Below are positions 29,178-30,618 of a stretch of DNA of 30,618 bases, piece by piece; positions within the stretch are counted from its first letter, which is position 1; each line of letters begins with the position of its first letter. The position numbers and the translations under genes were made by a program. The notes under the pieces were generated by a model, which made no database searches, was not told the origin of the DNA, and saw only the letters and a list, made by a program, of their open reading frames with translations. Origin of the DNA: Porphyromonadaceae bacterium UBA4702 (lineage in GTDB: Bacteria > Bacteroidota > Bacteroidia > Bacteroidales > Muribaculaceae); assembly GCA_002404675.1 (NCBI GenBank), contig DHKE01000017.1:1-30618 (forward strand), read 5' to 3'.

Positions 29178-29684
29178 ATGTCGAAACAGTCTTCTTTCAC
29201 AACAATGGTCTGTACAATGCAAAACAGCCTGCTGTCTTTCGCATTGAAGCTCACCGCAAACCGGTCTGAAGCCCAGGACCTCGTCCAGGAAACGACACTC
29301 AAAGCCCTGAAAAACCAGGAAAAGTTTGTCGATGACACCAACCCCAAAGGATGGTTGCTCACCATAATGCGCAACATATTCATCAACAACTACCGCAAAA
29401 GCACACGCGAAAACACCATAATAGACTCCTCGGAAGACCTCTACCACCTCAACCTGCCGCAAGACTCCGGCATCTCAACGCCCGAAGGCGCATACTCAAT
29501 GGCAGAAATACGCGAGGTAATCAAGAAGCTCCCCGAAGAGTTCCGCCGCCCGTTCTCAATGCACGTGGCAGGCTACAAATACGAAGAAATAGCCGAAAGG
29601 CTTAAAATGCCTCTCGGCACAGTCAAGAGCCGCATATTCAGCACACGCAAACGCCTGCGCGAATACCTCAAAGACTACCGCTGA
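29178..29684 (+). CDS. RNA polymerase sigma factor, ECF subfamily
   Basis: Sigma-70 family factor of 168 residues with only regions 2 and 4. Region 2 includes the core-binding DLVQETTLKALKNQEKF and the promoter-melting helix PKGWLLTIMRNIFINNYRK. A short linker leads to region 4, with LPEEFRRPFSMHVAGYKYEE and the helix-turn-helix IAERLKMPLGTVKSRIFSTR. No anti-sigma factor or TonB-dependent receptor follows, so it is not a standard FecI-type pair. The ATG at 29178 starts MSKQSSFTTMV. A hairpin terminator follows at once, making it a single-gene unit. Confidence 0.93.
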   Translation: MSKQSSFTTMVCTMQNSLLSFALKLTANRSEAQDLVQETTLKALKNQEKFVDDTNPKGWLLTIMRNIFINNYRKSTRENTIIDSSEDLYHLNLPQDSGISTPEGAYSMAEIREVIKKLPEEFRRPFSMHVAGYKYEEIAERLKMPLGTVKSRIFSTRKRLREYLKDYR

Positions 29685-29690
29685 CCCACA

Positions 29691-29729
29691 AGCGCGGGTG
29701 CATCATGTACGTGACGCACCCGCGCTTTC
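29691..29729 (+). terminator. Hairpin terminator after the sigma factor gene
   Basis: AGCGCGGGTGC (29691-29701) pairs exactly with GCACCCGCGCT (29716-29726), followed by a short T run. It lies 6 bp past the sigma factor stop. Confidence 0.65.
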
Positions 29730-29788
29730 GCATATCTCCTCATACCATTTTCACTCACAAAAAACACTCACCAGACACACCAAAAACA

Positions 29789-30436
29789 ATGACCAAACGA
29801 CTTCTCATCTTTTTCCTCCCTCTCCTCGTAGTGCTTGCCAGTCACTCCGGTTGCACATCCACCAAAAAGACCCTGCCCGAAAGACCAAAAACAGTGCTGG
29901 CCGAAGACGAACGCTATGAAATACTGCGCGAAGTTGTCGACTCAGCCGAAGACCAGTATGACGTAGACATCGTGGCACTTTGGGTAAAAGACAAGAAAAC
30001 CGGGAAAAATACCAAGCTGCTCCAGACCGTGCGACCCGACGGAGCTGCCTGGTATGTAGCCGACGGCAAAAATTTCACACCCGCGCCAATCGACTCTATC
30101 AACGCAATATACAACGCCTACATCTACAGTTGGGACCCACTTAGAATAATCGTAGAAGGATGTCCCGATACGCGCAATATATACTCATACTTCATAGACG
30201 TTCCGTCCCGAAAAGCGTGGTATGTACCGGCAAATTCCGGGTATTTAACAACAACAGACAATGAGGGCTATATGATATTCCAGTCATACCGCTATGGACC
30301 AGTTGGATACGCCGGGCGCTACACATTCCTGCATGTCTTCAACGAGGAAGGGGAAATGGTAGACTCCCTCAGCCTCGAGCGTCTCTTCATAGAAAACAAC
30401 GCCGATCAGCTACTCGACGATGACATCGACGAATAA
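29789..30436 (+). CDS. Putative lipoprotein of unknown function
   Basis: I do not recognise this 215-residue protein. A hydrophobic N-terminal segment (LLIFFLPLLVVLA) ends in HSGC, a loose Bacteroidota lipobox, so it is probably lipidated. The mature part starts with a Lys/Pro-rich linker, then an alpha/beta-looking domain rich in Tyr and Trp (for example AIYNAYIYSWDPLR and RKAWYVPANSGY). The C-terminus is acidic (DQLLDDDIDE). The frame is open from 29705, but that start lies within the terminator hairpin; the ATG at 29789 opens the signal sequence. It follows the sigma factor by 104 bp but beyond a terminator. Confidence 0.8.
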   Translation: MTKRLLIFFLPLLVVLASHSGCTSTKKTLPERPKTVLAEDERYEILREVVDSAEDQYDVDIVALWVKDKKTGKNTKLLQTVRPDGAAWYVADGKNFTPAPIDSINAIYNAYIYSWDPLRIIVEGCPDTRNIYSYFIDVPSRKAWYVPANSGYLTTTDNEGYMIFQSYRYGPVGYAGRYTFLHVFNEEGEMVDSLSLERLFIENNADQLLDDDIDE

Positions 30437-30500
30437 CTCCCTGACAGCTGCACCTGAAGCCACAGACACGACAGCCCTCATACCGACATAGCAGACACAC

Positions 30501-30531
30501 CCAGGCACGCCAAACGCGCACCTGGCATTTT
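30501..30531 (+). terminator. Possible weak terminator after the last lipoprotein gene
   Basis: CCAGG and CCTGG form a 5-bp stem around a 15-nt loop, followed by CATTTTC, 65 bp past the stop at 30436. The stem is short, so this is tentative. Confidence 0.25.
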
Positions 30532-30545
30532 CACATATGGATGAC

Positions 30546-30589
30546 AAAAAAAGCGGCAGGGAGATAATCGATGATTATCTCCCTGCCGC
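30546..30589 (-). terminator. Strong intrinsic terminator of the tRNA transcript
   Basis: A perfect 17-bp stem (30553-30569 with 30573-30589) with a 3-nt loop is followed on the minus strand by seven T residues. It lies 3 nt past the 3' end of the tRNA. Confidence 0.92.
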
Positions 30590-30591
30590 GG

Positions 30592-30618
30592 TGCCCAGAA
30601 CAGGACTCGAACCTGCAC
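30592..30618 (-). tRNA. tRNA 3' end (probably tRNA-Leu), runs off the window
   Basis: On the minus strand GCAGG-TTCGAGT-CCTGT forms a T arm with the usual TTC loop, followed by the 3' acceptor strand TCTGGGC and discriminator A; a full CCA is not encoded. The 5' strand would be GCCCAGA and the bases before the T arm (GT) fit the end of a long variable arm, which suggests tRNA-Leu. The anticodon is outside the window, so the amino acid is not proven. Confidence 0.8.

Overview
The window is about 30.6 kb of GC-rich chromosomal DNA from a member of the Bacteroidota, most likely order Bacteroidales (a Muribaculaceae- or Bacteroides-like gut bacterium; the genus is my inference). The evidence is the gene set: DUF2723/TMEM260-like GT-C protein, DUF4271, the Bacteroidales type of HemD, DUF2130, an OmpP1-like barrel and a lipoprotein-type LptC. 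The promoters agree. Copies of the Bacteroidota -7 box TAnnTTTG precede most genes, and seven also have a TTG or TTTG -33 box at a spacing of exactly 20 bp (before DUF2130, the DUF2795 gene, dnaX, the CobW GTPase, the GT4 gene, the MFS gene and coaX).

Layout. At 1-675 (-) is the 5' part of lysS, divergent from a DUF2130 coiled-coil protein with a nuclease-like core. From 10862 down to 2364 (-) runs a tight cluster: DUF2723 membrane glycosyltransferase, CE4 deacetylase, SDR epimerase, DUF4271 membrane protein, hemD, an unknown coiled-coil protein and aroK, with a second promoter before hemD. At 11174-12039 (-) are a small DUF2795 protein and a PduO-type cobalamin adenosyltransferase. At 12222-16178 (+) are dnaX, a lipoprotein and a secreted alpha/beta hydrolase. 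At 16189-17600 is an AT-rich island with a DUF805 fusion protein and a long, strongly self-complementary leader. At 17610-18884 (-) is a CobW/COG0523 GTPase with a 20-histidine linker.

At 19083-22405 (-) is a small cell-surface glycan locus, GT90 and GT4. An IS30-family element (20198-21464) has split the GT4 gene and appears to have removed part of it. An MFS transporter follows (22640-23821, +). Its short leader holds an 18-bp hairpin with a T tract just before the start codon. At 23996-28917 (+) lie an FtsB/DivIC protein, a small membrane protein, coaX, an outer-membrane barrel protein, lptC and a CNNM/CBS/CorC protein. The window closes with an ECF sigma factor, a lipoprotein, and the 3' end of a tRNA (probably Leu) on the minus strand with its strong terminator.

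Taken together the genes are mostly housekeeping: tRNA charging, replication, tetrapyrrole, shikimate and CoA synthesis, envelope assembly and division. The accessory parts are the IS-disrupted glycosyltransferase locus, the AT-rich DUF805 island and the MFS gene with its putative attenuator. I saw no CRISPR array, prophage, toxin-antitoxin pair or complete defence system.
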